64,000 nt of DNA from Gallionellales bacterium GWA2_54_124 (GCA_001801025.1 MGWO01000003.1:190201-254200), one strand, 5' to 3'; positions 8,623 to 20,351 are shown, counted from the first letter of the stretch. A program made the numbers and translations. Notes: a model not told the origin generated them from the letters alone.

Positions 8623-9660
8623 CTAGGGTGTTTGCGCGCTGTCCAGAAGTTGTACCGGCAGGCGTGTCTGCATTACCAGTGCGTATGACACTTTTTCGAA
8701 TACGCGGAAGACAAACAGCAGGCCAAAGCGTTCATCCGGCAGGGTCAACGATTTTCCTTCTCGTTGCACCGTGCGGCCTTTGCTGCTCACGGCCAGTACA
8801 TGGCCGCTTTGCACGCCGTCCCGCTCACCCTTGTTGAGGGTGATGACCGTGTTTTGACCCGCTTGCGTGACGCCGCCGTAGATGGAAATGACGCGTGCGT
8901 TGATCTGAGTTTCAGGTGCGCGGGGCAGGTAAGTGCCGGCAAGGGCCGCGGTGGCTGGAATCAGACGGTCGCCCAGATTGATTTCCTGTTTTGCTTCAGT
9001 CACCACCGCGATGCTGGTCGGGCCAAACTCTCTGACCTCGAGGGTGCCCAGATAGATCGCTTCATGGCCCAGCACTTCGTGAGTGTCTGGATCAGTAAAT
9101 GTTTTCCCCGGCCGGTAGATCTGCCAGTTTTTCGCATCATCCGCGCTCAATCCCTTTACGTAGAGCACATCCCCGGGACCTGCAATGACGCGTTCTTCGG
9201 GTAATCCGATCAGCGTCGGTGCCTCGTTCAGCAGTTTGTCGGAAACGATGAGGGGCTGACTTAGAAACGGTTCGATTACGCGCGATGGAATGCTCGGGAT
9301 GGCATTTTGTGTGCTGTCTTCAGCGCGAATTTGCGGAGAGAGCTTGACTGTATCGCTGCTGCCGGTGACAGCGGCCGATTTTTGCGTCAGGCTTAAGGTC
9401 CCGTTGGTGCGGTCAAGGTAGATCGTCGCGCCCGGATAAATCCAGTGTGGATCCTTGATGGCATCCTTGTTCATTCCCCAGATAAAAGGCCATTTCCACG
9501 GATCTTTGAAGAACTTGCCCGAGATCCCCCACAGGGTGTCTCCTTTGGCTATCATGTACTGATCGGGCGCATCGCTGCGTATCTGTGGAGAGGCTTCGGG
9601 GTGGCCGGCAAATGCCAAGGCAGGCATTAAAAAGCAAATCAGCGATATAATCTTGCGCAT
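8623..9660 (-). CDS. LysM-domain envelope protein
   Basis: About 345 residues from the ATG at 9660, chosen because it opens directly into a signal peptide ([18 protein letters not shown]). The mature N-terminus carries a LysM peptidoglycan-binding motif ([30 protein letters not shown], residues 40-85, then IYPGATIYL). The remaining 250 residues are a mostly beta-rich region without a catalytic motif that I recognise. This LysM protein is regularly encoded between dprA and def in betaproteobacteria, divergent from def. It is expected to be periplasmic and bound to the cell wall. Its precise function is unknown. Confidence 0.88.
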   Translation of the reverse strand: MRKIISLICFLMPALAFAGHPEASPQIRSDAPDQYMIAKGDTLWGISGKFFKDPWKWPFIWGMNKDAIKDPHWIYPGATIYLDRTNGTLSLTQKSAAVTGSSDTVKLSPQIRAEDSTQNAIPSIPSRVIEPFLSQPLIVSDKLLNEAPTLIGLPEERVIAGPGDVLYVKGLSADDAKNWQIYRPGKTFTDPDTHEVLGHEAIYLGTLEVREFGPTSIAVVTEAKQEINLGDRLIPATAALAGTYLPRAPETQINARVISIYGGVTQAGQNTVITLNKGERDGVQSGHVLAVSSKGRTVQREGKSLTLPDERFGLLFVFRVFEKVSYALVMQTRLPVQLLDSAQTP

Positions 9661-9749
9661 GGGTAACCCCGAAAGAATCAATGACAAAGGCGCACGGTGC
9701 ACCGTGGCGCGTCAAATTCTGCATCCAGTCAATTAAATTAGCAAGCATT

Positions 9750-10253
9750 ATGGCAATCTTACAAATATTGCAGTACCCCGATGAACGCCTGCATACAATC
9801 GCCAAAAAGGTTGTGCAGGTGAATGATGTCACCCGCAAGCTGGTGCAGGACATGGCCGAAACCATGTATGCTGCGCCGGGCGTGGGTCTTGCCGCGACTC
9901 AGGTCAATGTGCACGAACAGATCATCGTTGTGGATGTGTCCGAGACGCACGACGAGTTGCTGGTGTTCATCAATCCGGAAATTTTGAATCGTTCAGGCGA
10001 GCAGGAAGGTGAAGAGGGCTGTCTGTCGGTGCCGGGTATTTATGAAAACGTGCGACGCTCCGATAAGATTTCGGTGCGGGCGCTCAACCAGCAGGGCGAG
10101 CCCTTTACGCTGAATGCCGAGGGATTTTTGGCGGTGTGCATCCAGCATGAAGTCGATCACCTGCAAGGCCGTGTATTCGTCGAATATCTGTCGCAACTCA
10201 AACAAAGCCGCTTGCGCGCTAAACTCAAAAAGCGCCGCCGCGAGGCGATGTAG
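9750..10253 (+). CDS. def: peptide deformylase
   Basis: Removes the N-formyl group from nascent proteins. 167 residues from the ATG at 9750. All three catalytic motifs are present: GVGLAATQ (residues 44-51), EGCLSVP with the metal-binding C91, and QHEVDHLQG with metal ligands H133 and H137 and catalytic E134. This makes it a type I enzyme using Fe(II) or similar metal. It is followed after nine bases by fmt, the formyltransferase that adds the group, the classical def-fmt pair. The upstream gene is divergent. Confidence 0.97.
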   Translation: MAILQILQYPDERLHTIAKKVVQVNDVTRKLVQDMAETMYAAPGVGLAATQVNVHEQIIVVDVSETHDELLVFINPEILNRSGEQEGEEGCLSVPGIYENVRRSDKISVRALNQQGEPFTLNAEGFLAVCIQHEVDHLQGRVFVEYLSQLKQSRLRAKLKKRRREAM

Positions 10254-10262
10254 GGATTTTAA

Positions 10263-11186
10263 GTGAAAATAATTTTTGCCGGTACGCCGCACTTCGCGGC
10301 AAGCGCACTCGAGGCGTTGCTCAAAGAACATCAGGTTGCAGCCGTGCTGACCCAGCCGGACAGGCCCTCGGGGCGCGGCATGCAGCTGACCGCAAGTCCC
10401 GTGAAGCTGCTCGCACTGCAGCACGGGATACCTGTTTTACAGCCTGAATCGCTGAAGACCGAACAGGCGCAGTCTGACCTTAAAGCGCTGGAGGCCGATG
10501 TGATGGTGGTCGCAGCCTACGGACTGATCCTGCCCAAAGCGGTGCTGGAACTCCCGCGTTTAGGCTGTCTGAATATACATGCCTCTCTGCTGCCGCGCTG
10601 GCGCGGTGCGGCACCGATACAGCGGGCGATACTCGCGGGGGACGCTGAGACTGGCATTACCATCATGCAGATGGATGCAGGTCTCGATACGGGCGATATG
10701 CTGCTCATCCGCCGCTGTACGATCGATGCGCAAGATAATGCCCAGACACTGCACGATAAGCTCGCCGAGTTGGGCGCCGCCAGCATTATCGAGGCGTTGC
10801 GGAACCATAACGCTTTGACGCCGGTGGTGCAGGATAATGCTGCGGCGTGTTATGCGGCTAAACTGCTCAAGGGCGAGGCTCTGATCGACTGGACACAGGA
10901 TGCGGTGCAGATTGAGCGCGCCATCCGGGCGTACAATCCGTTTCCGGTGTGTCAGGCTAAATTCAATGACGTAGTTTTGAAACTATGGCAGGCCGAGCTT
11001 TGCGACGCCATGTCCGGTAATCCCGGCGAAGTCCTGGCTGTTGATAAGTCGGGAATTACCGTAGCCTGCGGACGGGGGGCAATAAAGTTGCAGATGTTGC
11101 AACGCCCGGGCGGCAAGTCGCAACCCGCTGTGCAATTTTTGCAGGCGATGCCGGTTTATACCGGTGATAATTTTCAGGTTCACTAA
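10263..11186 (+). CDS. fmt: methionyl-tRNA formyltransferase
   Basis: Formylates initiator methionyl-tRNA using 10-formyl-tetrahydrofolate. 307 residues starting at a GTG (10263). The formyltransferase core shows N104 and H106 in NIHASLLPRWRGAAPIQ and D142 in DAGLDTGDM, the catalytic triad of the family, and the SPVK loop (residues 45-48) is typical. The C-terminal OB-like domain covers residues 205 onwards. The stop codon abuts the ATG of rsmB directly, so the two are translationally coupled within a def-fmt-rsmB operon. Confidence 0.97.
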   Translation: MKIIFAGTPHFAASALEALLKEHQVAAVLTQPDRPSGRGMQLTASPVKLLALQHGIPVLQPESLKTEQAQSDLKALEADVMVVAAYGLILPKAVLELPRLGCLNIHASLLPRWRGAAPIQRAILAGDAETGITIMQMDAGLDTGDMLLIRRCTIDAQDNAQTLHDKLAELGAASIIEALRNHNALTPVVQDNAAACYAAKLLKGEALIDWTQDAVQIERAIRAYNPFPVCQAKFNDVVLKLWQAELCDAMSGNPGEVLAVDKSGITVACGRGAIKLQMLQRPGGKSQPAVQFLQAMPVYTGDNFQVH

Positions 11187-12446
11187 ATGCACAATATTCA
11201 ACTCGCAGCTACTCAGATCGTCCAGCAAGTCATGGAGGATGGTCGCAACCTGAATCAGGTGCTCGATGAGTCACTGCGCAGAAAGTCCGTATGGACGCCG
11301 GCTCAGCGCGCCGCTCTGCAGGATTTAAGTTACGGCACGCTGCGTTTTTACGGTCAGCTCAATGCCGTACTCGAACTGTTATTGCATAAGCACATGACCG
11401 ATCATCGCATCTCGTATTTGCTGCTCGTGGCGTTGTATCAGCTGCAATACAGCCGTGCGGCTCAGCATGCGGTGGTGGATCATGCGGTGCGTTCTGCCGA
11501 TATTCTGAATCCGAAAATTCGCGGGCTGGTCAACGCGATTTTGCGTAATTTTTTGCGAAATCAGGCGGATTTGCTTTTGCAGGCCGCGCTCAAAGACGAA
11601 GGGCGCTACAGTCATCCGCAATGGTGGATAGACGAGCTGCGTGCCCAGTACGGGGATGCGGCCGATGCGATCCTGGTTGCAGGCAACGGGCATCCGCCAA
11701 TGACCCTGCGGGTGAATGCACGGCGCGGCAGTACGCCGGACTACCTGGCGCAGCTGGCCGACATTCCTGCCCGCTTGATCGGGGCTGAGGCGCTGCAGCT
11801 GGAAAAGCCGGTGTCGGTCGACAAATTGCCCGGTTTCTTTGACGGACTGGTGTCGGTTCAGGACGCGGGTGCGCAGTATGCGGCACGCCTGCTGGACGCC
11901 AAAGCCGGGATGCGCGTGCTCGATGCCTGTGCCGCGCCCGGCGGCAAGACCGCGCATATTCTGGAGCGCGCGGACGTTGAGTTGCTCGCGCTGGACAAAG
12001 ACGAAGCACGGTTGTCGCGGGTTAAGGATAATTTGCAGCGACTGACGCTGAGCGCCGCGCTGTTGACGGGGGACGCCGCTAACCCTTCCGGCTGGTGGGA
12101 TGGCAAGCCGTTCGATCGTATTCTGGCCGACGTGCCCTGCTCCGCCACGGGCGTGGTACGCCGCCATCCGGACATCAAATGGCTGCGCCGGAAAAAGGAC
12201 ATTGCTTCGTTTGCTGAGCAGCAATTTGAGATACTGAACGCGTTGTGGCCTCTGCTGGCGCCGGGCGGTTTGCTGCTCTATGCTACCTGCTCGGTATTCA
12301 AACAGGAAAATCAGCAGGTGGTGGACAAATTCCTGGCGCAGACACAGGCGGTGCAACAGCGTGACACCGGGTTGCCGGACGGGATGTTGCTGCCGGATGA
12401 TGAGCACGACGGATTTTTCTATGCCTTGTTGCAAAAAACTGCTTAA
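11187..12446 (+). CDS. rsmB: 16S rRNA m5C967 methyltransferase
   Basis: Methylates C967 of 16S rRNA. 419 residues with an N-terminal NusB-like RNA-binding domain (to about 140) and a C-terminal Rossmann methyltransferase. The S-adenosylmethionine site is DACAAPGGKTAHILE near residue 247. The two catalytic cysteines are C318 in ADVPCSATG and C368 in YATCSVF, as in RsmB/Sun proteins. The gene begins on the base after the fmt stop and overlaps the next gene by 26 bases. Confidence 0.96.
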   Translation: MHNIQLAATQIVQQVMEDGRNLNQVLDESLRRKSVWTPAQRAALQDLSYGTLRFYGQLNAVLELLLHKHMTDHRISYLLLVALYQLQYSRAAQHAVVDHAVRSADILNPKIRGLVNAILRNFLRNQADLLLQAALKDEGRYSHPQWWIDELRAQYGDAADAILVAGNGHPPMTLRVNARRGSTPDYLAQLADIPARLIGAEALQLEKPVSVDKLPGFFDGLVSVQDAGAQYAARLLDAKAGMRVLDACAAPGGKTAHILERADVELLALDKDEARLSRVKDNLQRLTLSAALLTGDAANPSGWWDGKPFDRILADVPCSATGVVRRHPDIKWLRRKKDIASFAEQQFEILNALWPLLAPGGLLLYATCSVFKQENQQVVDKFLAQTQAVQQRDTGLPDGMLLPDDEHDGFFYALLQKTA

Positions 12447-13017
12447 AGTCCTGCTGCTGCTGACTTTGCCGGTGTGGCTATGCGCTACAGCGGTGAGGGC
12501 GGACGGCATCGAAGTGAACAAGGCGGAAATTCACGCTTCCGAAGACGGTTACCAGCTGTCAGCCGATTTTAATGTCAATCTCAATAATGTGGTGCAGCAG
12601 GCGCTGTCGCTCGGCGTGCCGCTGTATTTTGTTGGTGAATTTACACTCACGCGCTCACGCTGGTACTGGCTTGATGAGCAGGTTTATCAAAACGAGCATT
12701 CGGTCAAATTGTCCTATAACGTGTTGACACGCCAGTATCGTATTTCCCGCGGTTCTTTATTCCAGAATTTCGCCAGCCTGGAAGACATGATGAGAATACT
12801 CGCGCGGCAAAACTCGGGCTATATTCCCGTGGATGCGATGAAAAAAGACGGCAATTACATCGCCTCGGTACGGCTGCGTCTGGATACCAAGCAATTGCCG
12901 AAATTGATGCAGGTCAATGTACTGACAAGCCGCGACTGGGATTTTGATTCGGGCTGGTATCGCTGGCTGATCCGTTCTCAGGATGCCGCGTTGCGCGGGA
13001 AGACGGAGTCGCAGTGA
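12421..13017 (+). CDS. DUF4390 domain exported protein
   Basis: 198 residues from the ATG at 12421, inside the end of rsmB. Residues 1-27 resemble a signal peptide (KLLKVLLLLTLPVWLCATAVRA). The rest is a single domain of the DUF4390 family, found next to rsmB and ntrY homologues in betaproteobacteria, with conserved features such as PLYFVGEFTLTRSRWYWLDE and YRISRGSLFQNF. Its biochemical role is unknown. It overlaps the following ntrY-like gene by GTGA, which suggests one operon and a possible functional link to that envelope sensor kinase. Confidence 0.85.
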   Translation: MPCCKKLLKVLLLLTLPVWLCATAVRADGIEVNKAEIHASEDGYQLSADFNVNLNNVVQQALSLGVPLYFVGEFTLTRSRWYWLDEQVYQNEHSVKLSYNVLTRQYRISRGSLFQNFASLEDMMRILARQNSGYIPVDAMKKDGNYIASVRLRLDTKQLPKLMQVNVLTSRDWDFDSGWYRWLIRSQDAALRGKTESQ

Positions 13018-15134
13018 AATACCTGATCATTCTGAGTGTCGTTGCGGGAGCAGCATTGTTGTATCTGCTCTCGAGCAGCAGCGTGAACACGGATGTGTTC
13101 TCGATCAACTATTACGGTTTGCTCGGATTGATGGGGCTGTTGGCCGCGGGCTTGTTGGGTTTGGTGGTCTATCAGGTCTGGCGCTTGCGTGTGAAGCTGA
13201 AGAACAAGATTTTCGGCGCCAAACTTACCTTGCGTCTGGTGTTGTTTTTTACCCTTATTGCGGTGCTGCCGGGTATTCTGGTGTATGCCGTATCTGTTAA
13301 CTTTTTGTCCAAAAGTATCGAGTCCTGGTTCGACGTGCGCGTGGAAAAAGCGCTGGAGGGCGGTTTGAATCTCGGGCGCAGCGGGCTCGATAACAGCCTG
13401 AAGGAATTGACCCAGAAAACGCAGTTTATCGCCCTGTTGTTAACCGAAAAAAATCCTGCTCAGTTTAAATCCACGCTCGATCAGTTGATCGATGAAGGGG
13501 TCGCCCAGGAGGCGGCGTTGTTTGGTGCGGGCGATAAGATGATTGCTTTTTCTGCCAGCGACAGTGCTTTGTTACCGGATATTCCCAGCGATAAGCTGAT
13601 GCGGCAGGTTCGGGATAAAGGTCTGTATTCAGCGATTGAGGCGACACCTAGCCGTGCGCTGAGTCTGAGGGTGCTGGCGTTAGTCAGCGTCAACAGCTAC
13701 TCGAAGGCGAGCTATGTGCTGCAATTTAACCAGCTGGTGCCCAAGCAAATCGCAGCTGATGCGGAAACAGTCCAGGCGGTTTATCGCGACTATCAGGAGT
13801 TGACACTGTCGAGGCTGGGATTAAAACGGCTGTATGGCATTACGCTGACGCTGGCTTTGCTGGTAGTGTTGTTGACCGCGATATCGGCGGCCTTTTTTAT
13901 CAGTGAGCGCATCGGTTCCTCGCTCGAGGCGCTGGCCGTAGGTACGCGTGCGGTAGCGCAGGGGGATTTTAGTGGGCAGCATCCGATTCGAAGTAGTGAT
14001 GAGTTGGGCGCGCTGACGGGTTTATTCAACCAGATGACGCGACAGCTCGCTGACGCAAGGCGGGCAAGCGAGCAACAACAACGTGAGGTTGAAAGTGCCA
14101 AGGGCTATCTGGAAAGCGTGCTGACCCACTTGTCCTCAGGGGTGTTGGCGCTCGATGACGAGTTTCGCCTGCGCTCGGTGAATACCAGCGCCGCACAAAT
14201 TTTAAGTGCACCTTTGCAGGAACTGCAGCGTATGCCTTTGCAGCAGATCGCTGATAAATACAGCTTGTTGAATTCTTTTTGTCAGACGATTACCGAAGCC
14301 TTTGCGCAAAATGGTGAGTGGCAGCGTCAGATTGAGCGCTTGAGCCGTAACGGCACCCAGATTTTGCTGATGCGTGGTACCAGTTTACCGCAGGGCTCGG
14401 ATGCGGGTTATGTGGTGGTGTTCGACGATATTAGTCATCTGCTGCAAACAGAGCGTCAGGCAGCCTGGGGCGAAGTGGCGCGACGACTGGCTCATGAGAT
14501 TAAGAATCCGCTCACGCCGATTCAGCTGTCGGCGGAGCGATTGCAATACAAGTTAAGCAGCAAGCTGGATGAGGCCGATGCGAAATTGTTGCAGCGCGCA
14601 ACCCAAACCATTGTGAGTCAGGTAGGCGCGATGAAAAATATGGTGACTGATTTTGCCGATTACGCGCGAGGCCCGGTACTGAAATTATCTCTGTTGGATG
14701 TGCATAAGCTGATTAAAGAGGTGTTGGGTCTGTATGAGGCGAATGCAGTACCGATTTCCTTGGATTTGAGCGAGGGGCGCGCTGAAGTCAACGGTGATGC
14801 AACGCGCTTGCGTCAGGTATTGCACAATCTGCTGCAAAACGCGCAAGATGCGCTGAGCGGTGTCGAACAGCCGAAAATTATATTGAGCAGCCAGATTGTG
14901 CAGGGAGAAATTCATTTGCGTGTGCTCGATAACGGCACGGGTTTTTCTGAGAACGCGCTTTCAAGGGTGTTCGAGCCTTATATGACGACCAAAACCAAAG
15001 GTACGGGGCTTGGGTTGGCGATTGTTAAAAAAATCATTGAGGAGCATGGCGGACAAATCCGCGTTGAAAACAATGCAAGCGGCGGTGCGTGTGTGAATAT
15101 CAGCCTGCCGTTGATACAGGGGGTGCAAATATGA
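13014..15134 (+). CDS. ntrY: NtrY-like membrane sensor histidine kinase
   Basis: 706 residues from a GTG that overlaps the previous stop. Three hydrophobic segments occur near residues 3-20, 33-55 and 70-95. A periplasmic domain of about 165 residues and a fourth membrane segment (LYGITLTLALLVVLLTAISAAFF, around 270-295) follow. A HAMP domain comes next, then a PAS domain (residues 360-470), the phosphoacceptor in HEIKNPLTPIQLSAERLQ and an ATPase domain with DNGTGFS and KGTGLGLAIVKKI. This is the NtrY architecture, reported in several proteobacteria to affect nitrogen, redox or envelope regulation. The partner is the downstream ntrX-like gene, overlapping by ATGA. The natural signal is unknown. 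Confidence 0.9.
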   Translation: MKYLIILSVVAGAALLYLLSSSSVNTDVFSINYYGLLGLMGLLAAGLLGLVVYQVWRLRVKLKNKIFGAKLTLRLVLFFTLIAVLPGILVYAVSVNFLSKSIESWFDVRVEKALEGGLNLGRSGLDNSLKELTQKTQFIALLLTEKNPAQFKSTLDQLIDEGVAQEAALFGAGDKMIAFSASDSALLPDIPSDKLMRQVRDKGLYSAIEATPSRALSLRVLALVSVNSYSKASYVLQFNQLVPKQIAADAETVQAVYRDYQELTLSRLGLKRLYGITLTLALLVVLLTAISAAFFISERIGSSLEALAVGTRAVAQGDFSGQHPIRSSDELGALTGLFNQMTRQLADARRASEQQQREVESAKGYLESVLTHLSSGVLALDDEFRLRSVNTSAAQILSAPLQELQRMPLQQIADKYSLLNSFCQTITEAFAQNGEWQRQIERLSRNGTQILLMRGTSLPQGSDAGYVVVFDDISHLLQTERQAAWGEVARRLAHEIKNPLTPIQLSAERLQYKLSSKLDEADAKLLQRATQTIVSQVGAMKNMVTDFADYARGPVLKLSLLDVHKLIKEVLGLYEANAVPISLDLSEGRAEVNGDATRLRQVLHNLLQNAQDALSGVEQPKIILSSQIVQGEIHLRVLDNGTGFSENALSRVFEPYMTTKTKGTGLGLAIVKKIIEEHGGQIRVENNASGGACVNISLPLIQGVQI

Positions 15135-15778
15135 GCAAACAGATTTTGGTTGTGGACGATGAGGTAGGCATCCGTGAGCTGCTGGCGGAAATTTTATTTG
15201 ACGAGGGTTATCAGATTCATCTGGCCGAGAATGCAGAGCAAGCGCGGGCATTTCGCCACGAGCAGGAGCCTGATCTGGTGTTGCTGGACATCTGGATGCC
15301 GGATACAGATGGTGTGACGCTTTTGAAAGAATGGGTCGAGCAGGATTTGCTGACGATGCCGGTGGTGATGATGTCGGGCCACGGCACAATCGAAACGGCT
15401 GTTGAGGCCACGCTGATCGGCGCAGTAGATTTTCTGGAAAAGCCAATTTCGATGCAAAAATTGCTGAACACGGTAGCGAAAGCAATCAGGGAAGGGGCGC
15501 CCAGACCACCGATGGCCGTTACCGAAACGGATGTGTCGCAAAAAATCACAGTAGAAATCGGCGGTGCAACCAAGCAGTTTGCGTTGCCACTGGATTTACC
15601 GCTGCGCGAGGCGCGCGAGCATTTCGACGCGATCTATTTTGATTATCATCTGCAAATGGAAGCGGGCAATGTGTCGCGCGTTGCTGAAAAAATTGGCGTG
15701 GAGCGTACTCATTTGCATCGTAAACTGAAACAGTTGGGTATAAAAGTCATCAAAAAGAGCGGTGAAAGTGAATCGTAA
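15131..15778 (+). CDS. ntrX: NtrX-like response regulator lacking the AAA+ domain
   Basis: 215 residues. The receiver domain (1-125) has acidic residues in VVDDEVG, the phospho-acceptor aspartate in LVLLDIWMPDTDG, and the conserved lysine in FLEKPIS. A linker carries DLPLREAREHFDAIYFDYHL, and a Fis-type helix-turn-helix lies at the end (NVSRVAEKIGVERTHLHRKLKQLG). The central sigma-54-activating AAA+ domain of classical NtrX (GAFTGA motif) is absent, so this protein cannot activate sigma-54 promoters directly and probably acts as a conventional regulator. The start ATG overlaps the ntrY stop. The ntrYX pair sits just upstream of the Calvin-cycle cluster. Confidence 0.88.
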   Translation: MSKQILVVDDEVGIRELLAEILFDEGYQIHLAENAEQARAFRHEQEPDLVLLDIWMPDTDGVTLLKEWVEQDLLTMPVVMMSGHGTIETAVEATLIGAVDFLEKPISMQKLLNTVAKAIREGAPRPPMAVTETDVSQKITVEIGGATKQFALPLDLPLREAREHFDAIYFDYHLQMEAGNVSRVAEKIGVERTHLHRKLKQLGIKVIKKSGESES

Positions 15779-15926
15779 GCGGGTTTTTTGCTTGTTTGAG
15801 TGCTTAATCTGCTGAAGTGGATGCATTAAATTGGTAAGCAGGTTGATGTATTGCAGGGCGTGCGGCATAATTCCGACATTAAAAAATTTCATTCTCATTA
15901 TAAATATTAGGCGTTAAACATAAACC

Positions 15927-15941
15927 CATCCCTTTGGGATG
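15927..15941 (+). other. small hairpin in the transketolase leader
   Basis: CATCCC-TTT-GGGATG forms a 6-bp stem ending four bases before the GGAGGAG ribosome site of tkt. It could stabilise the 5' end or affect translation. It is a weak feature, seen from sequence alone. Confidence 0.3.
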
Positions 15942-15959
15942 TTTCGGAGGAGTCAGTAC

Positions 15960-17975
15960 ATGACAGCAGATCGTAGCATTACCCCACCAAAATATAACGA
16001 CATAACCGGCGCAATTCGCATGCTGGCCGTTGATGCAGTTCAAAAAGCAAATTCCGGTCATCCGGGCGCACCTATGGGCATGGCGGAAATCGCTGACGTA
16101 CTGTGGAATCACCATCTGCGTCACAATCCGGCAAATCCTAAGTGGCCCGGTCGTGATCGTTTCATGATGTCCAACGGACATGGTTCCATGCTGGTCTATG
16201 CGTTGTTGCACTTGTCAGGTTACGATCTGCCGATCGATGAATTGAAGCGTTTCCGCCAAATGCATTCCAAGACACCGGGCCATCCAGAATACGGCTACAC
16301 GGCTGGCGTTGAAACGACCGGTGGACCGTTGGGTCAGGGCATTACCAATGCAGTCGGTATGGCGATGGCTGAAAAATTGCTGGCGGCAGAATTCAACAAG
16401 CCGGGTCATGAAATCGTCGATCATCGCACTTATGTGTTTATGGGCGATGGCTGCATGATGGAAGGGATTTCACACGAAGCGTGTGCACTGGCCGGTACCT
16501 GGGGTCTGGGCAAGCTGACCGCATTCTGGGATGACAATGAAATCTCGATCGATGGACATACCAACGGCTGGTTTACTGACGATACCGCAAAGCGCTTTGA
16601 AGCGTATGGCTGGCATGTGGTTGCGAATGTTGAAGGGCACGACCCTGAAGCGATTAACGCTGCGATCGAAGCGGCTAAAGCCGTTACCGACAAGCCTAGT
16701 CTGATTTGCTGCAAGACCGTAATCGGTGCCGGTTCTCCTAACAAAGAAGGCACCCACGATGTACACGGTGCAGCACTGGGCGATGCAGAAGTGGCCGCTA
16801 CCCGCGCGCACATCAACTGGCCTTATGCTCCGTTCGAAATCCCGCAACATGTGTATGACGCATGGGACGCACGTACTAAGGGTGCAGGTCTGGAACAGTT
16901 GTGGAACAACAAATTTGCCGAATATAGTGCAGCCTATCCTGCAGAAGCTGCAGAATTCACACGCCGCACCAAGAACGAATTGCCATCGGGTTGGGCCGCG
17001 CACGCAGCCGCTGCAATCGCAGCGACCAATGCTAAGGGTGAAACTATTGCTACCCGCAAGGCATCGCAAAATGCCATCAATGCACTGGCTTCTGCATTGC
17101 CAGAGTTCCTGGGTGGATCAGCCGACTTGACCGGTTCTAATCTGACTAACTGGACAGGTTGCAAGCATGTTCACGGCAAAACCACGGGTAATTACATCAG
17201 CTACGGCGTACGCGAATTCGGTATGTCGCACATCATGAACGGTATGGCGTTGCATGGCGGCTTGCTGCCATTTGGCGGCACCTTCCTGATGTTCTCGGAA
17301 TATGCTCGCAATGCGTTGCGCATGTCCGCATTGATGAAGCAGCGCGTGATCTATGTATTTACCCATGATTCAATCGGTTTGGGTGAAGATGGTCCGACTC
17401 ATCAGCCTGTTGAACAAACAGCAACACTGCGTCACATTCCTAATATGGAAGTGTGGCGTCCTTGCGACACCGTTGAATCTATCGTGTCGTGGGTTGCTGC
17501 CGTTGAACGCAAAGACGGTCCGTCGAGTCTGATTTTCAGTCGTCAGAACCTGCAATTCCAGAAGCGTACTGAGGCGCAAATCGCCGATATCCGTAAGGGT
17601 GCGTATGTTTTGTCAGAAGCTGCGGGCGGTAAGCCACAAGCGGTGATTATTGCAACGGGTTCCGAAGTGACGCTGGCTCTCGATGCGCAAAAAGCGCTGG
17701 CCGAAGCCGGTATCAACGTTCGCGTGGTTTCCATGCCTTCGACCAATGTATTTGATAAGCAAGATCAGGCTTACAAGGACAGCGTATTGCCGCGCGGCGT
17801 AAATCGCGTAGCGGTTGAAGCGGGCGTGACCGGCGGATGGTACAAGTATGTCGGTCTGGAAGGCGCGGTAGTGGGTATGGATTGCTTCGGCGAATCAGCA
17901 CCTGCGCCAGAGCTGTTCAAGCACTTCGGCTTTACGGTAGCAAATGTTGTTCAGGCAGTTAAGGGCGTTCTGTAA
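15960..17975 (+). CDS. tkt: transketolase
   Basis: Thiamine-diphosphate enzyme that moves two-carbon ketol units; in the Calvin cycle it regenerates pentose phosphates. 671 residues from the ATG at 15960, placed after CGGAGGAG. The family motifs are present: [13 protein letters not shown] near residue 27, the cofactor-binding [18 protein letters not shown] (near 160), and the C-terminal half with [18 protein letters not shown] (near 475) and RPCDTVE. It heads a tkt-gap-pgk-pyk-fba series with optimal-looking codon choice, consistent with high expression. A 181-base leader separates it from ntrX, so it probably has its own promoter. Confidence 0.97.
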   Translation: MTADRSITPPKYNDITGAIRMLAVDAVQKANSGHPGAPMGMAEIADVLWNHHLRHNPANPKWPGRDRFMMSNGHGSMLVYALLHLSGYDLPIDELKRFRQMHSKTPGHPEYGYTAGVETTGGPLGQGITNAVGMAMAEKLLAAEFNKPGHEIVDHRTYVFMGDGCMMEGISHEACALAGTWGLGKLTAFWDDNEISIDGHTNGWFTDDTAKRFEAYGWHVVANVEGHDPEAINAAIEAAKAVTDKPSLICCKTVIGAGSPNKEGTHDVHGAALGDAEVAATRAHINWPYAPFEIPQHVYDAWDARTKGAGLEQLWNNKFAEYSAAYPAEAAEFTRRTKNELPSGWAAHAAAAIAATNAKGETIATRKASQNAINALASALPEFLGGSADLTGSNLTNWTGCKHVHGKTTGNYISYGVREFGMSHIMNGMALHGGLLPFGGTFLMFSEYARNALRMSALMKQRVIYVFTHDSIGLGEDGPTHQPVEQTATLRHIPNMEVWRPCDTVESIVSWVAAVERKDGPSSLIFSRQNLQFQKRTEAQIADIRKGAYVLSEAAGGKPQAVIIATGSEVTLALDAQKALAEAGINVRVVSMPSTNVFDKQDQAYKDSVLPRGVNRVAVEAGVTGGWYKYVGLEGAVVGMDCFGESAPAPELFKHFGFTVANVVQAVKGVL

Positions 17976-18055
17976 CCGGAACCCTTCGGGTGCGCGCGGG
18001 TATTTGGCTCGCGCCACCTCTGCTGAACACGAGCAAGATTGCAAGACGATTTTAA

Positions 18056-19078
<1,023 letters not shown>

Positions 19079-19091
19079 TACGTTTGACAAG

Positions 19092-19115
19092 GGGCTGGCT
19101 GGTGCCAGCCCTTTT
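19092..19115 (+). terminator. rho-independent terminator between gap and pgk
   Basis: GGGCTGGC and GCCAGCCC form an 8-bp stem with loop TGGT, followed by TTTT. It lies 13 bases after the gap stop and 30 before the pgk start, so it likely reduces transcription into pgk. Confidence 0.8.
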
Positions 19116-19145
19116 GCCTTTAAAGTTAAAGTCAAAGGGAAAAAA

Positions 19146-20345
19146 ATGTCCGTAATTAAAATGACCGATCTGGATCTTAAGGGCAAACGTGTCCTGATCC
19201 GTTCTGATTTGAATGTGCCTGTCAAAGACGGCAAAGTGACGTCCGATGCACGCATCACTGCATCGATGTCAACAATCAACGCGGCGATTAAAGCTGGCGC
19301 GCGCGTGATGGTTACCTCGCATCTGGGTCGCCCGACTGAAGGTGAATATTCAGAAGAAAATTCACTTAAACCCGTTGCCGATACGATCGCTAATAAATTG
19401 GGTAAGCCGGTTCGTCTGATTAAAGACTGGATCGACGGTGGTTTCGATGTCGCAGAAGGCGAATTAGTATTGCTGGAAAATTGCCGTTTCAACAAAGGCG
19501 AGAAAAAAAGCACCGATGAGTTAGCAAAAAAATACGCAGCGCTGTGCGATATCTTTGTGATGGATGCATTTGGTACTGCTCATCGTGCTGAAGCTTCAAC
19601 ACACGGCGTTGCAAAATTTGCACCTGTTGCCGCTGCCGGTATCCTGCTGACTGAAGAGCTCGAAGCGCTGACTAAGGCTTTGCTGTCACCTGCACGTCCG
19701 ATGGTTGCGATTGTGGGCGGTTCAAAAGTTTCCACTAAACTGACCGTGCTGGAATCGTTGTCAGAAAAATGCGAACAGTTAGTTGTCGGCGGCGGTATTG
19801 CCAACACCTTCCTGAAGGCGACCGGTCATCCTGTTGGTAAGTCGCTGTGTGAAAATGATCTGGTGCCAACCGCGCAAGCGTTGATCGCCAAGATGACCGC
19901 ACGCGGCGCGATTATTCCTATCGCAACCGATGTTGTTGTTGGAACTGCCGCACCTTTCATTCCGGGCAATGAAAATACCCCTGCAATTCTGAAAGATGCC
20001 AAAGACGTTGCTGATGAAGATATGATTTTCGATATCGGTCCAAAATCAGCCCAGGAAATCTGCGACATCATCATGAATGCCGGTACTGTCGTATGGAACG
20101 GCCCGGTTGGTGTGTTCGAATTCGATCAGTTCGGCGAAGGCACTAAAGCGATTGCAAATGCAATTGCCAGCACCAAGGCATTCACGCTGGCTGGTGGTGG
20201 CGACACGATTGCGGCAATTCAAAAGTATGACATCTTCGATAAGGTTTCCTACATTTCAACCGCGGGCGGCGCATTCTTGGAATTCCTCGAAGGCAAGACT
20301 CTGCCGGCTGTTGCGATTCTGGAAGAACGCGCTAAAAACAGCTAG
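19146..20345 (+). CDS. pgk: phosphoglycerate kinase
   Basis: Phosphorylates 3-phosphoglycerate, the RuBisCO product, in the Calvin direction. The 399-residue length is normal. Visible motifs are the N-terminal [15 protein letters not shown] substrate-binding block (residues 14-29), [12 protein letters not shown], and the C-terminal nucleotide site with [19 protein letters not shown] and [10 protein letters not shown]. The ATG directly follows an A-rich stretch with AAAGGGA as ribosome site. It sits in the gap-pgk-pyk-fba order found in many proteobacterial carbon clusters. Confidence 0.97.
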   Translation: MSVIKMTDLDLKGKRVLIRSDLNVPVKDGKVTSDARITASMSTINAAIKAGARVMVTSHLGRPTEGEYSEENSLKPVADTIANKLGKPVRLIKDWIDGGFDVAEGELVLLENCRFNKGEKKSTDELAKKYAALCDIFVMDAFGTAHRAEASTHGVAKFAPVAAAGILLTEELEALTKALLSPARPMVAIVGGSKVSTKLTVLESLSEKCEQLVVGGGIANTFLKATGHPVGKSLCENDLVPTAQALIAKMTARGAIIPIATDVVVGTAAPFIPGNENTPAILKDAKDVADEDMIFDIGPKSAQEICDIIMNAGTVVWNGPVGVFEFDQFGEGTKAIANAIASTKAFTLAGGGDTIAAIQKYDIFDKVSYISTAGGAFLEFLEGKTLPAVAILEERAKNS

Positions 20346-20351
20346 TAGCGA

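Noticed and set aside
11379..12521. 380-codon frame antisense to rsmB
   Set aside because: Overlaps a clear rsmB gene on the other strand; the predicted protein has no coherent domain.
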